From positions 1-16,226 of the forward strand of contig CAZNCJ010000053.1 in the NCBI GenBank assembly GCA_964571595.1: a stretch of 16,226 bases of DNA, in the 5' to 3' direction. Origin of the DNA: CALCKU01 sp964571595. Lineage in GTDB: Bacteria; Pseudomonadota; Alphaproteobacteria; Caulobacterales; Maricaulaceae. A program made the translations under genes and the position numbers. This document shows positions 1 through 8,045 of the stretch, piece after piece; position 1 is the stretch's first letter, and every line of letters starts with the position of its first letter. The notes beneath the pieces were generated by a model. That model saw only the letters and a program-made list of their open reading frames with translations, was not told the DNA's origin and made no database searches.

Positions 1-1212
1 TCTCCTTGCTTCCAGTTTTACCAAACAAGGTGTCTACAAAGCTAGGGGCACATCAATTCTCATAATTGGCGAGACGCGCAATATCGCCAAAAGAGGCCGG
101 GACATTCAGGTTGATTTCATTCTGACCTAAGTCCAAAACTAGTGTTTCATTTGTGCGTGAAAAAGTCCCGAGATTGGCATTAAAAGCATAGCCACTATTT
201 GCCGGACCAGAAGCATGGTAGTTAATTTTAGTACCCCTGCATCCAAGAACGTGTTATCCTGAACTAGAAAAGCCAACAGAGAGTGCATCTGGCGTTGAAA
301 GCGTGGCATTCTTTCGGTCACTAAAATAATGGTTAAATTTAACGAGAAAAACTTCTTACTACTACTCCCGAAAATTAGTCGTGCATTAGCATTCTCGGGT
401 TCTAATAAAAGAGCGGATGTATTCGGGTTAAACGGATCAGTGCCGACACGAATATTAAGCGTGTTAGGCACATTGTTATTGCCGCCAGAACCCGCAACAC
501 TCAGTATATCTGGCGAGGCTGAGATCCAGCTCCCGCGCCTCCTAGATTAGGGGAGTGCGGAAACTTCACCTGAATTATAGTCAATTGTTATAGCCTCGCG
601 AAAACTACCATCATCAATGGCCACTTTGAAACTATAATCATTATTTCCCGCAAGCCTCATTTCAGCAAAGGCCTGATATTCTGTTTGGAAAATAAGGCTC
701 GCTGTATTATTCGTCCCTGCCTTATTGATAGATAGGCGGATATCCCCATTATCAGGGGTTACATCATCATGCGTAATAAGAACTTTATCTGATTTAACGG
801 CCAATCTATTAGTCTAATCAGCCGTTGCGTTAATGCCCAAGGTCGTAATATTCGTCAGAGAAGAGCTGCTATCAACAGAATATGGCATCCATATGTTTTG
901 ATCAAATATATAGAGGGCTTGGCTCTCTTGGTCCCAGCACTGCCAACCATTTTGAGGTTTTAGGAACGCCCAAATTTGGTCTTCAAAAACTTCAATATGT
1001 TGCGCATAATCCTGCCATGCCTGAACAGGATTTTCCCCGATTATAAACCTCTGGCCTGCAACTGGGGAGGACGGAGGCATATTCGTTCTCACAGATATGC
1101 ATGAGAGATGAATTAAATGGTCTAATTTTATAAGAGCCTCATTATGGGTGACATGCTTTTGGGCTTGTGATGGCATTATGAGGGAAAGGGATAATAGTTG
1201 AGTTTTCGACAT
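1..1212 (-). pseudogene. Decayed DUF2793 phage/GTA spike-like surface protein
   Basis: The 5' part (1212 down to 817) reads as a DUF2793 domain, with the typical opening MPSQAQKHVTHNEAL, a central RFIIGE, and an AFLKPQNGWQCWD segment. DUF2793 occurs in tail or spike proteins of alphaproteobacterial phages and gene transfer agents. An in-frame TAG (814-816) follows NATAD, yet the same frame continues with family-like sequence (NRLAVKSDKVLITHDDVTP and on) to a TAA at 547-549. Beyond that, frame 1 resumes with VAGSGGNNNVPNTLNIRVG. Near 335-347, beside a TTTTT run, the plausible sequence moves to the neighbouring frame (DRKNATLSTPDALSVGF, then NLNVPASFGDIARLANYEN), which is itself cut by TAA (254-256) and TGA (53-55). 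All three stop codons plus a frameshift indicate real decay rather than stop recoding. Upstream of the ATG at 1212 no good ribosome binding site is visible. The gene probably continues beyond the left edge. Family call is firm for the first 220 residues; function of the rest is unknown. Confidence 0.8.
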
Positions 1213-1297
1213 ACCAAGTTTTCCAAGTTTAATTTACAACAGTGTTAATCACATGCGCGCACCGAGGTTTTTTTGCCATTGCCGCACATTTTATCCA

Positions 1298-1326
1298 TTG
1301 ACCCTATCCGCCAGTATGTTCATAAG
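1298..1326 (+). promoter_or_regulatory. Candidate sigma70 promoter for gmd-fcl
   Basis: TTGACC (1298-1303) and CATAAG (1321-1326) are separated by 17 bases. Transcription would start near 1333, leaving a leader of about 28 bases that ends in the ribosome binding site AAGGGA (1350-1355) and the GTG start at 1361. Assigned by eye only. Confidence 0.45.
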
Positions 1327-1360
1327 GGCTCGATTTAAACGTCAAACATAAGGGATAGTC

Positions 1361-2404
1361 GTGGGTAAGAAAAAAGTTGCATTAATTACAGGCATAACAG
1401 GTCAGGATGGTGCCTATTTAACTGAATTATTGCTTGAAAAAGGCTATCTCGTACATGGCCTGATACGTCGGTCTTCTTCATTTAATACGGGCCGTATTGA
1501 ACATCTTTATCAAGACCCGCATGAGAAGGATAAAAATCTTATCCTCCATTATGGAGATATGACGGATTCAACCAATATCATCCGCATAATCCAAGAAGTG
1601 CGCCCTGATGAAATTTACAATCTGGCGGCGCAAAGTCATGTTAAAGTCAGCTTTGAAACACCAGAATATACAGCCAATTCCGATGCGATTGGCGTTCTAC
1701 GTATTTTAGAATCTATCCGTATTTTGGGCATGGAAAAAACATGCCGTTTTTATCAGGCCTCGACGTCAGAACTTTATGGTCTAGTGCAACAAGTTCCACA
1801 AAGTGAAACAACACCATTTTATCCGCGCTCACCATATGCGGCGGCGAAACTTTATGCTTATTGGATTGTCGTAAATTACCGTGAAGGTTACGGTATGCAC
1901 GCTTCGAATGGGATTTTATTTAATCATGAAAGCCCCTTAAGAGGTGAGACATTTGTGACACGTAAAATCACGCGAGCGGCGGCAGCGATCAAACTGAACC
2001 GACAAGAAAAGCTATATCTTGGTAATCTAAACGCGCATCGCGATTGGGGACATGCACGTGAATATGTGCGCGGTATGTGGATGATGCTGCAACAAGATAA
2101 GCCTGATGATTATGTATTGGCGACTGGAAAAACAGTAGAAGTCCGCGAGTTTGTGAATTGGGCGTTTGAGGATATTGGTATTACGTTGGAGTGGCGTGGT
2201 GAAGGCGTAGATGAAAAAGGCTATGATAAAGCTACAGGAAAATGCTTAGTTGAGGTTGACCCACGTTATTTCCGGCCAACAGAAGTCGAGTTGCTCCTAG
2301 GTGATCCAAGTAAAGCTAAACGTGTATTGGGTTGGGAACATGATACGTCAGCACGTGAGCTGGCTAAAGAAATGGTACAAGCCGATCTGAAAATTCTAAG
2401 CTAA
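1361..2404 (+). CDS. gmd: GDP-mannose 4,6-dehydratase
   Basis: Cytosolic short-chain dehydrogenase/reductase (extended SDR) that converts GDP-D-mannose to GDP-4-keto-6-deoxy-D-mannose, the first committed step towards GDP-L-fucose and related deoxysugars. Near-complete family match over 347 residues, the usual length. The NADP-binding glycine motif TGITGQDG is at residues 10-17 and the characteristic RRSSSFNTGRI at 36-46. The catalytic Thr135 and Glu137 lie in STSELYG, with Tyr159 and Lys163 in YAAAK. NHESP (188-192) and GNLNAHRDWGHA (221-232) are also typical. The start is GTG with AAGGGA five bases upstream; no better ATG lies nearby. It is followed after 14 bases by fcl, with which it forms a two-step pathway operon. 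GDP-mannose synthesis genes (manB/manC) are not in the window. Confidence 0.97.
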   Translation: MGKKKVALITGITGQDGAYLTELLLEKGYLVHGLIRRSSSFNTGRIEHLYQDPHEKDKNLILHYGDMTDSTNIIRIIQEVRPDEIYNLAAQSHVKVSFETPEYTANSDAIGVLRILESIRILGMEKTCRFYQASTSELYGLVQQVPQSETTPFYPRSPYAAAKLYAYWIVVNYREGYGMHASNGILFNHESPLRGETFVTRKITRAAAAIKLNRQEKLYLGNLNAHRDWGHAREYVRGMWMMLQQDKPDDYVLATGKTVEVREFVNWAFEDIGITLEWRGEGVDEKGYDKATGKCLVEVDPRYFRPTEVELLLGDPSKAKRVLGWEHDTSARELAKEMVQADLKILS

Positions 2405-2418
2405 GCATAAGGCGAATC

Positions 2419-3360
2419 ATGTATCGATATGACCTCTCTGGCAAACGGATTATGGTCGCTGGCCATAAGGGTATGGTGGGGCGAGCCTTATGCCGGCGTC
2501 TGGAGCAGGAAGATTGTGAGTTACTTACTTTAGGACGTAGCGAAGCCGACTTAATCGACCAGAGAGACACGCAGAAATATTTGCAAGAAACAAAACCAGA
2601 TGCGCTTATAGTTGCGGCAGCAAAAGTTGGCGGTATTTTAGCCAATAAAACCTATCCGGTTGATTTTCTTTATGACAATATGATGATCGCTGCTAATTTG
2701 ATCCAAGCAGCCTATCATGTGGGTGTAGAGCGTGTCGTATTTCTCGGCTCTAGCTGTATCTATCCCAAATTTGCAAATCAGCCGATTGATGAAACCTCTT
2801 TATTAACGGGTAAATTGGAACCCACGAATGAATGGTATGCGATAGCCAAAATTGCGGGGATTAAATTGGTCCAAGCTTATCGTGAACAATATGGCGTAAA
2901 TTATATATCTGCTATGCCGACCAATCTTTATGGTCCTTTTGATAATTTTGACCTGGAATCCAGCCATGTTGTCCCTGCTTTAATTCGGAAAGTTCATCAG
3001 GCAAAAAATGCTGGGCTGGCATCTATTGAAATTTGGGGGACAGGTGAACCGCGCAGAGAGTTTTTACACGTAGATGACTGTGCAGATGCAATCATTCATC
3101 TAACACAAAATTATGACGGAGCCCTGCAGATTAATATGGGATGCGGCGAAGATATTAAAATCATCGAATTAACTCAGCTAATTTGTAAAATTATCGGGTT
3201 TAAAGGCGACATTAAGCATGACCTATCAAAACCTGATGGTACACCTCGAAAACTGCTAAATACGCAACGTCTATCCGATTTAGGATGGAACCCAAAAACA
3301 CCCTTAGAACAGGGATTAACGCAAACCTATAACTGGTATTTGGATAACATCAGTAGCTAG
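2419..3360 (+). CDS. fcl: GDP-L-fucose synthase (epimerase/reductase)
   Basis: Converts the Gmd product GDP-4-keto-6-deoxy-mannose to GDP-L-fucose by 3,5-epimerisation and NADPH-dependent reduction. This is an extended SDR of 313 residues, normal for the family (also called wcaG). Visible motifs are GHKGMVG (15-21) for nucleotide binding, AAAKVGGI (66-73), SSCIYP (111-116) with Cys113 at the family's epimerase cysteine position, YAIAK (140-144) with catalytic Tyr and Lys, and SSHVVPALIRK with His183 at the expected acid/base site. The ATG is preceded by AAGGCG (2409-2414). The 14-base gap from gmd points to one transcript. Pathway product GDP-fucose would feed a fucosyltransferase making surface polysaccharide; no fucosyltransferase can be identified with certainty here. 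Confidence 0.96.
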   Translation: MYRYDLSGKRIMVAGHKGMVGRALCRRLEQEDCELLTLGRSEADLIDQRDTQKYLQETKPDALIVAAAKVGGILANKTYPVDFLYDNMMIAANLIQAAYHVGVERVVFLGSSCIYPKFANQPIDETSLLTGKLEPTNEWYAIAKIAGIKLVQAYREQYGVNYISAMPTNLYGPFDNFDLESSHVVPALIRKVHQAKNAGLASIEIWGTGEPRREFLHVDDCADAIIHLTQNYDGALQINMGCGEDIKIIELTQLICKIIGFKGDIKHDLSKPDGTPRKLLNTQRLSDLGWNPKTPLEQGLTQTYNWYLDNISS

Positions 3361-3422
3361 AGCTAATTTGACCAAGAAACTAAGAGGTATTACTTGATTG
3401 GCGTGTCTTTTGCAGTGTTGCC

Positions 3423-3452
3423 TTGACCCAACATACCAAGTGGAGCTATTAT
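3423..3452 (+). promoter_or_regulatory. Candidate sigma70 promoter for the sugar phosphotransferase gene
   Basis: TTGACC (3423-3428) and TATTAT (3447-3452) are spaced by 18 bases in the 144-base gap after fcl. Expected start of transcription is near 3459, about 45 bases ahead of the ATG at 3505. The -35 is identical to that proposed for gmd. Judged by eye. Confidence 0.4.
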
Positions 3453-3504
3453 AGGTAATGTCCGGGGCGGTTCCTTTAAAATATCATCATTTCAGGAAGA
3501 TGAC

Positions 3505-4830
3505 ATGAATGTTGGGCACATAATACAGTCTCAAGACAGAGATCTTGATCCAAGAACGCTGAAGGCGCGTTTAGTTGTTTTGCTTGCGCGTTCCAGCTTT
3601 CAAATGTTTTTGGCTCTATTTTTGGGCATATTTATCCCCCATTTCATTAGGGGCGGAGATTTTAGCTCGATTTCCGAAATGATCACGTCGAGCAACCCAA
3701 CCTTCTTAAGTCAGGCGATTGCGATATTGCTTGGATTTGCGGTTTTCCGGAAAATGGCAGCTTTGCCGGGTTTGCAGCAAATATCCAGCGTTTTACCAGC
3801 TTTTAGCTTGGCATTTGGCGTTGTTGCGGCGTTTTATTTCGGTCTGCGTTATGATTTCAGTCGAAATAGTTTCTTAATAAGTTTCGCTGTGGTTTGCGGT
3901 CTATTAATGGGGTTCTGCTATATTATAAACCGGTTGCACCCACCTGTGATTGGAGTCGTGCCTGGCGGCCGCGCCAATGCCCTATTTGAGCAGAAGAAAA
4001 TCCGCTGGATTACTTTACCTTCAGTTGAAGTGGCTGCTTCTCACCCAAACTTAGCTATCGCAGTAGATTTAAGGTCAGATAGCCTAAGTCCAGAATGGGA
4101 AAGCTTCGTTGCCAAAGAGGTTGTCAGAGGGCGCTATATTTATAATGCCAAGCAATTATCAGAATCCCTAACAGGTCGTGTCAGACTTGAACATCTATCA
4201 GAAAATCAAGCGGGACATTTAGCACCCGACGCTATATATGCACCGATTAAGCGATATTTCGAATTTGTAGGCTCTCTAATTGCTATAATTTTATTAGCTC
4301 CCGTATTGTTGCTGACGGTCCTTATCATACGTCTGGACACACCAGGGCCTGCTTTATTTAAGCAACAACGTATGGGGTTTCAGGGCAGAAATTTTACAGT
4401 ATATAAATTCCGTTCAATGTTTATGACTCACTCGCCAAAAGATGAAAATGCTGAAGAAAACAAACCCGGACATGATGATCACCGCATAACACGGATTGGT
4501 CGATTTATTCGCAAGACCCGTATTGATGAGCTACCGCAACTTTTCAATATTTTAAAAGGTGAAATGAGTTTGATTGGCCCGCGTCCGGAAACTCTAGAGC
4601 TTTCAACATGGTATGAAACCGAGATACCATTTTATCGCTATCGACATATTGTCCGCCCAGGAATAACGGGCTGGGCACAGGTCCATCAGGGGCATGTTGT
4701 GGGTGTTGCAGATGCAGATATGAAATTACAATATGACATGTATTACATTAAGCATTTCTCATTTTGGCTTGATTTTTTAATTGCCCTACAAACGATACGG
4801 GTAATATTAACCGGACAGGGTGCCCGGTAA
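3505..4830 (+). CDS. Undecaprenyl-phosphate sugar-1-phosphate transferase (initiating PGT)
   Basis: Inner-membrane polyisoprenyl-phosphate hexose-1-phosphate transferase that loads the first sugar of a repeat unit onto undecaprenyl phosphate. The 441 residues begin with hydrophobic stretches at about 24-48, 68-84, 97-114 and 121-142. A soluble linker (about 145-245) follows, then the bacterial sugar transferase domain (PF02397 type) from about 246. That domain has the membrane helix 253-275, KFRSM (301-305), RITRIGRFIRK (327-337), DELPQL (341-346) with the catalytic Asp-Glu pair, and IGPRPE (357-362). Layout and length resemble WbaP/EpsE-like enzymes; the sugar cannot be read from the sequence. 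AGGAAG (3494-3499) supports the start. It converges on the downstream glycosyltransferase with 53 bases between them. Confidence 0.93.
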   Translation: MNVGHIIQSQDRDLDPRTLKARLVVLLARSSFQMFLALFLGIFIPHFIRGGDFSSISEMITSSNPTFLSQAIAILLGFAVFRKMAALPGLQQISSVLPAFSLAFGVVAAFYFGLRYDFSRNSFLISFAVVCGLLMGFCYIINRLHPPVIGVVPGGRANALFEQKKIRWITLPSVEVAASHPNLAIAVDLRSDSLSPEWESFVAKEVVRGRYIYNAKQLSESLTGRVRLEHLSENQAGHLAPDAIYAPIKRYFEFVGSLIAIILLAPVLLLTVLIIRLDTPGPALFKQQRMGFQGRNFTVYKFRSMFMTHSPKDENAEENKPGHDDHRITRIGRFIRKTRIDELPQLFNILKGEMSLIGPRPETLELSTWYETEIPFYRYRHIVRPGITGWAQVHQGHVVGVADADMKLQYDMYYIKHFSFWLDFLIALQTIRVILTGQGAR

Positions 4831-4852
4831 AATAATATCTATTATTTGTACC
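4826..4852 (+). terminator. AT-rich hairpin between convergent genes, possible terminator
   Basis: GGTA (4826-4829) plus AAATAATA (4830-4837) pairs with TATTATTT (4840-4847) and TACC (4849-4852), with one bulged G at 4848 and a very tight loop. T-rich sequence (TTATTGTTTTCTGTTTTTT) follows on the plus strand. The stem contains the stop codon of the upstream gene. AT content makes it weak, so termination is a guess. Confidence 0.35.
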
Positions 4853-4883
4853 CTTATTGTTTTCTGTTTTTTGCAGTCATGTT

Positions 4884-6104
4884 TTAGTCTCTGCAATTTT
4901 GTAATAAGGTCTCCCATTTTTGTAGGGATAGCCCTTTAGTATATTTTTTCTCTAATAAGACTCGTGCATTTTGACCATATTGAGCGCATCGGTCCGGAGA
5001 CTGAGAAAGAGATAATATACTATCGGCTAAAGCCTGACCTTCACCAATATCAAAGCTCAAACCGCATTTCGCCGTTTTTATCATTTCTCCAATTTCACCA
5101 TTTTTATTACCAACGAATAATGCAGCCTTGCCCGCAGCCGCTATGCCGTAAAATTTGCTGGGCAAAAGAGTGCCTTCGATTTCGGGCTTAAGTGAAAACC
5201 AATGCACATTAGCAACCCCTAATGATAAATGTAATTTTTCACGCGGTTGATAAGGTTTATGGATAATATTATCGAGCTTCCGCTGGACCTTGATCTCTTT
5301 TAGAAGGTTATGAAACTTGCTTCCACTAATAAACAAAAAGAAGATATTTGGTTTATCGCGCAAAAGGCTTGCAGCATCAAGAATAGTATTAAAATCATGT
5401 GCCCAACCAAGGTTTCCAGAATAGGCTATAACAAAATCAGTTGGCTTAAAGCCCCAATCTTTGCGCAACGGATTTTGCTTTAAATTAACCGGGACAATGA
5501 CTTCGTCATTACACCAATTAGGTATTAAGGAAATTTTCGTCTTATTCACACCTTGAGAAATTAGGAATTGCTGCATAGCTGCGCCAATGACGATATTATG
5601 ACGCGCTTTTTTTAAAGAGCGATTACGAAGCCTTCGAAGCGGTGTGGCTAACCAGGGCTTGATAAGAGGGGTATCTACTTTTTCGGCAATATCAGGATAA
5701 ATATCTTGCAACCAATTCATACAATGGCTTTTTTTGAAATTAGCAAGATATCCGACTAAAACGCCTAGTAATGGCGGGTCGGTCTTGGCGATGACAATAT
5801 CCCCTTTAGACGCCTTCTTTAAAACCGCAAAAATGATTAAAAAATAAAAACTCACATAATCCAGTATTCTGCCAATAATGTTTGAACGACCAAATGAACT
5901 TGTCTTAATCCGAATGATCTCTACGCCTTTATGGATTTCATATTTGGGATGTTTTTTGCTCGGGTCTCCATAAGTCAGACGACTGGTTATGACGTTTATG
6001 TCGTAACCCTTTTCTGCGAGATGAAAGGCTAAATCTGTTAGGATTTGTGATGTTGCGCTCTCGTCAGGATAAAAATAGCGATTAATAAATATGATCTTTG
6101 ACAT
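4884..6104 (-). CDS. WbuB-like family 4 glycosyltransferase
   Basis: Cytosolic or membrane-associated retaining glycosyltransferase (GT4, GT-B fold) that likely adds a sugar to the lipid-linked repeat unit. The N-terminal acceptor domain starts NRYFYPDESATSQ (8-20), the opening seen in WbuB-type enzymes, and contains a hydrophobic patch at 83-95. The second domain has AYSGNLGWAHDF (227-238) and the donor-binding segment E308-x-E310 to KFYGIAAAGKAALF (317-330), with Glu337 and Glu340 near the usual nucleotide-sugar contacts. At 406 residues it is full length. Donor and linkage are not predictable; WbuB relatives often transfer an N-acetylated aminosugar such as L-FucNAc. It is transcribed against its neighbours and lies alone between two plus-strand genes. 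The ribosome binding site is weak (GAG about ten bases before the ATG). Confidence 0.88.
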   Translation of the reverse strand: MSKIIFINRYFYPDESATSQILTDLAFHLAEKGYDINVITSRLTYGDPSKKHPKYEIHKGVEIIRIKTSSFGRSNIIGRILDYVSFYFLIIFAVLKKASKGDIVIAKTDPPLLGVLVGYLANFKKSHCMNWLQDIYPDIAEKVDTPLIKPWLATPLRRLRNRSLKKARHNIVIGAAMQQFLISQGVNKTKISLIPNWCNDEVIVPVNLKQNPLRKDWGFKPTDFVIAYSGNLGWAHDFNTILDAASLLRDKPNIFFLFISGSKFHNLLKEIKVQRKLDNIIHKPYQPREKLHLSLGVANVHWFSLKPEIEGTLLPSKFYGIAAAGKAALFVGNKNGEIGEMIKTAKCGLSFDIGEGQALADSILSLSQSPDRCAQYGQNARVLLEKKYTKGLSLQKWETLLQNCRD

Positions 6105-6474
6105 GCAGTTGCTCTAGCCTTTTTTTATTACGTCAAAACTCTTTCTCGTTGATCAATATCTCGAGACATTCGCTATTTCTGATAAAATCTTCAACTGGTA
6201 TGAATACGATATTCTGTTTGACCGCGATACCCAAACTGGGCGGTTAAGCCCGATTGGCTTAGACGGCTTTATAACGAAGAAAAACTACAGGTAAAGAGTT
6301 GTGTTGATTGTAAAGAGGCTCGCAAAGCTCTAAATTTATAGAAAACTCTGAAAAATGTATTACATGTTATTTTCCGACTTTTATTGTTGAAACTAAGCCC
6401 AATTCAGAATATTCTTTTTAAAATTTTAAAAGTCTAATGGGCGCAGCAACTTAAACTGTTCCAAAGAGGTAAGC
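6105..6474. other. Gene-poor gap with possible transposase 3' remnant
   Basis: The gap of 370 bases lies between divergent genes. On the plus strand one frame stays open from 6118 to a TAA at 6292-6294 without a usable start. Its C-terminal end, KIFNWYEYDILFDRD followed by TGRLSPIGLDGF, loosely resembles the C-terminus of IS3-family OrfB transposases (FxYIExFYNxxRxHSxLGYxSPxxFE). The HS residues are absent and the similarity is short, so this may be chance. The remainder (6295-6474) is AT-rich, with the promoter and palindromes described separately. No RNA gene was recognised. Confidence 0.25.
6387..6415 (+). promoter_or_regulatory. Candidate promoter for wza-like gene with palindrome over the -10
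   Basis: TTGAAA (6387-6392) and TATTCT (6410-6415) are spaced by 17 bases. The -10 overlaps the perfect ten-base palindrome AGAATATTCT (6406-6415). Directly downstream is the 16-base self-complementary run TTTTAAAATTTTAAAA (6416-6431). These could bind a regulator or simply reflect AT-rich DNA. Confidence 0.35.
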
Positions 6475-7227
6475 ATGAAATTTAAGCACCAAATCATAAA
6501 GTTATGGAGCCTTATTTGCCTGCTTATTATTCCGCTGGCATTCACGGCCTGTCAAACCACAAGCCGTTCAAATGATGCAAACGCGGCCCTCAGGACAGAT
6601 AATGGCTTTGAATTTTACAGAGCTACGGCCAATGCTTCAGCCCAAAACATCCCCACAAGCAAAAAAGATCCTGGAACTTTTCGTACTGGAGACGGTCTGA
6701 GCATGAGGATTTTTGGTGTCGAGGACACTGATATTGAGGTTATTATTGGAAGTGATGGTCTCGTTGAATTCCCGGTTGTTGGCGAGAGACAAGTCGTAGG
6801 TAAAACGCCAAGCGAGTTACGAAAAGAGCTAAAAGCCATTTATGGAAAAGATTATTTTGTAAATCCGACTGTTATTGTAACCCGCGAAGCGGTCCCCATA
6901 GAGCCAATTGGAAAGATTGTTCTCGATGGTTTTGTTCGTGAGCCCGGCATACATGAAATCTTTGATACAGTAACCTTAAGAGAAGCCCTTGCCATGGCCG
7001 GTGGTCTTACAGAAGATGCAAACCCCGAACGTGTTATCGTAGCCCGGCTGGACGGACAGGACCGCATCGCCCTAGAATACAGCCTGAACAGAATAAGAGA
7101 AAAAGGTGCGCCTGATCCTGTCATTCTTGCGGGTGATGTAATTTATGTCGATGATGATAAAGGTAAAATTTTCTGGCGTGAAATCATCCGCACATCACCT
7201 CTCCTAACACTTTTCACTGGACTGTAA
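6475..7227 (+). CDS. Wza-type polysaccharide export lipoprotein
   Basis: Outer-membrane polysaccharide export protein. Lipid signal peptide: basic start (MKFKHQIIKL), hydrophobic stretch 11-25 and lipobox-like FTAC with lipidated Cys26; Phe at -3 is unusual but seen. A polysaccharide export domain (Poly_export, PF02563) spans about 68-138, with GDGLSMRIFG near 72-81 and VNPTVIV at 129-135. An SLBB-type domain follows (about 147-205: GFVREPGIHEI, TLREALAMAGG), and AGDVIYVDD ends it (219-227). At 250 residues it is shorter than E. coli Wza (379), having one SLBB repeat and no long C-terminal transmembrane helix, so it matches the smaller BexD/GumB-like class. AGAGG (6465-6469) marks the start. 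It is monocistronic here; the partner Wzc/Wzb genes are elsewhere. Confidence 0.93.
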   Translation: MKFKHQIIKLWSLICLLIIPLAFTACQTTSRSNDANAALRTDNGFEFYRATANASAQNIPTSKKDPGTFRTGDGLSMRIFGVEDTDIEVIIGSDGLVEFPVVGERQVVGKTPSELRKELKAIYGKDYFVNPTVIVTREAVPIEPIGKIVLDGFVREPGIHEIFDTVTLREALAMAGGLTEDANPERVIVARLDGQDRIALEYSLNRIREKGAPDPVILAGDVIYVDDDKGKIFWREIIRTSPLLTLFTGL

Positions 7228-7238
7228 AAAGTGCACAT

Positions 7239-7265
7239 ATTTAAAAGCCGCACAGGCTTTTAAAT
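7239..7265. terminator. Bidirectional rho-independent terminator
   Basis: Perfect 11-bp stem: ATTTAAAAGCC (7239-7249) pairs with GGCTTTTAAAT (7255-7265) around the loop GCACA. It sits 11 bases after the stop of the export lipoprotein gene and 38 bases from the stop of kdsB, between convergent genes. The A/T-rich outer stem supplies a U-tract on either strand. Confidence 0.8.
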
Positions 7266-7303
7266 AATATAGGCCCAAGATGGCATATATACTGAAATCT
7301 TCA

Positions 7304-8044
7304 TTACCGGATAGAGGCTAATGTTTGCCTAACGGCCTCAAGATCAGTTTGCGTGTCCACACCCCGCAGAGTCTCGCTGTTATCAGATAAAATTTTGGCG
7401 ACATAAATTTGCATGCCATGTTCTAACGCCCTTAATTGTTCAAGACGTTCCTGTTTTTCCAAAGGTGACGGCAATAATTGACAAAAGGTCTGCAAAGCAC
7501 TTCGGCGATAAGCATAAATCCCAATATGATGAAAAGCTGTTTGCGCCTGATAAGGTAAGGCTTGTCGGCTAAAATATAACGCCCTGCCATTATCCGCGAT
7601 AACAGCTTTTACCACATTTACATCCTCAATCTCTTTCCTATCATCCATAGCAATAACGGCAGTCGTAATATCGGCTTCCAGATTATCATTTAAGACACAT
7701 ACAGTTTGTTCGAATATTTCGGGGGATATAAGCGGCATATCACCCTGAAGATTTAAAATCGTTTGATATGACTCATTTGGGTCAAAACGCTCGGCTGCTT
7801 GGTAAACACGGTCTGAGCCAGAAGGCAAGTCAGGGTCCGTCAGAATGGCCTCACCACCTATGGCGGTTATTACATCGACGACCTCCTGCTCGGCGCAAGC
7901 GACAAGAACCGGGCCAAGATCCGCCTTTTTTGCCTTTTCGTACACCCTCACAATCATTGGTTTCCCCAAAATATCTGCTAAAGGCTTTCCCGGCAAACGT
8001 GTCGAGGTCATGCGCGCCGGTATAATTGTAAGTACGCTCGACAT
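7304..8044 (-). CDS. kdsB: 3-deoxy-manno-octulosonate cytidylyltransferase (CMP-Kdo synthetase)
   Basis: Activates Kdo with CTP to CMP-Kdo in the cytosol, for the lipid A inner core and, in some bacteria, capsule linkers. The 246-residue length is standard. Motifs are IPARMTSTRLPGKPL (8-22, CTP binding), SGSDRV (75-80), NLQGDMP (98-104) with the metal-binding Asp, FHHIGIYAYR (171-180), EKQERLEQLRALE (196-208) and GVDTQTDLE (228-236). The ATG follows the kdsA stop in the arrangement TGA-T-ATG, so it is probably translated by coupling. The gene is convergent with the export lipoprotein gene across a shared terminator. A capsule-dedicated paralogue (kpsU type) cannot be excluded because the polysaccharide genes are adjacent. 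Confidence 0.95.
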   Translation of the reverse strand: MSSVLTIIPARMTSTRLPGKPLADILGKPMIVRVYEKAKKADLGPVLVACAEQEVVDVITAIGGEAILTDPDLPSGSDRVYQAAERFDPNESYQTILNLQGDMPLISPEIFEQTVCVLNDNLEADITTAVIAMDDRKEIEDVNVVKAVIADNGRALYFSRQALPYQAQTAFHHIGIYAYRRSALQTFCQLLPSPLEKQERLEQLRALEHGMQIYVAKILSDNSETLRGVDTQTDLEAVRQTLASIR

Positions 8045-8045
8045 A

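Noticed and set aside
1..1212. Stop-codon reassignment (recoded phage) to explain TAG in the DUF2793 gene
   Set aside because: TAA and TGA interrupt the same gene as well and a frameshift is present; neighbouring genes use TAG, TAA and TGA as normal stops.
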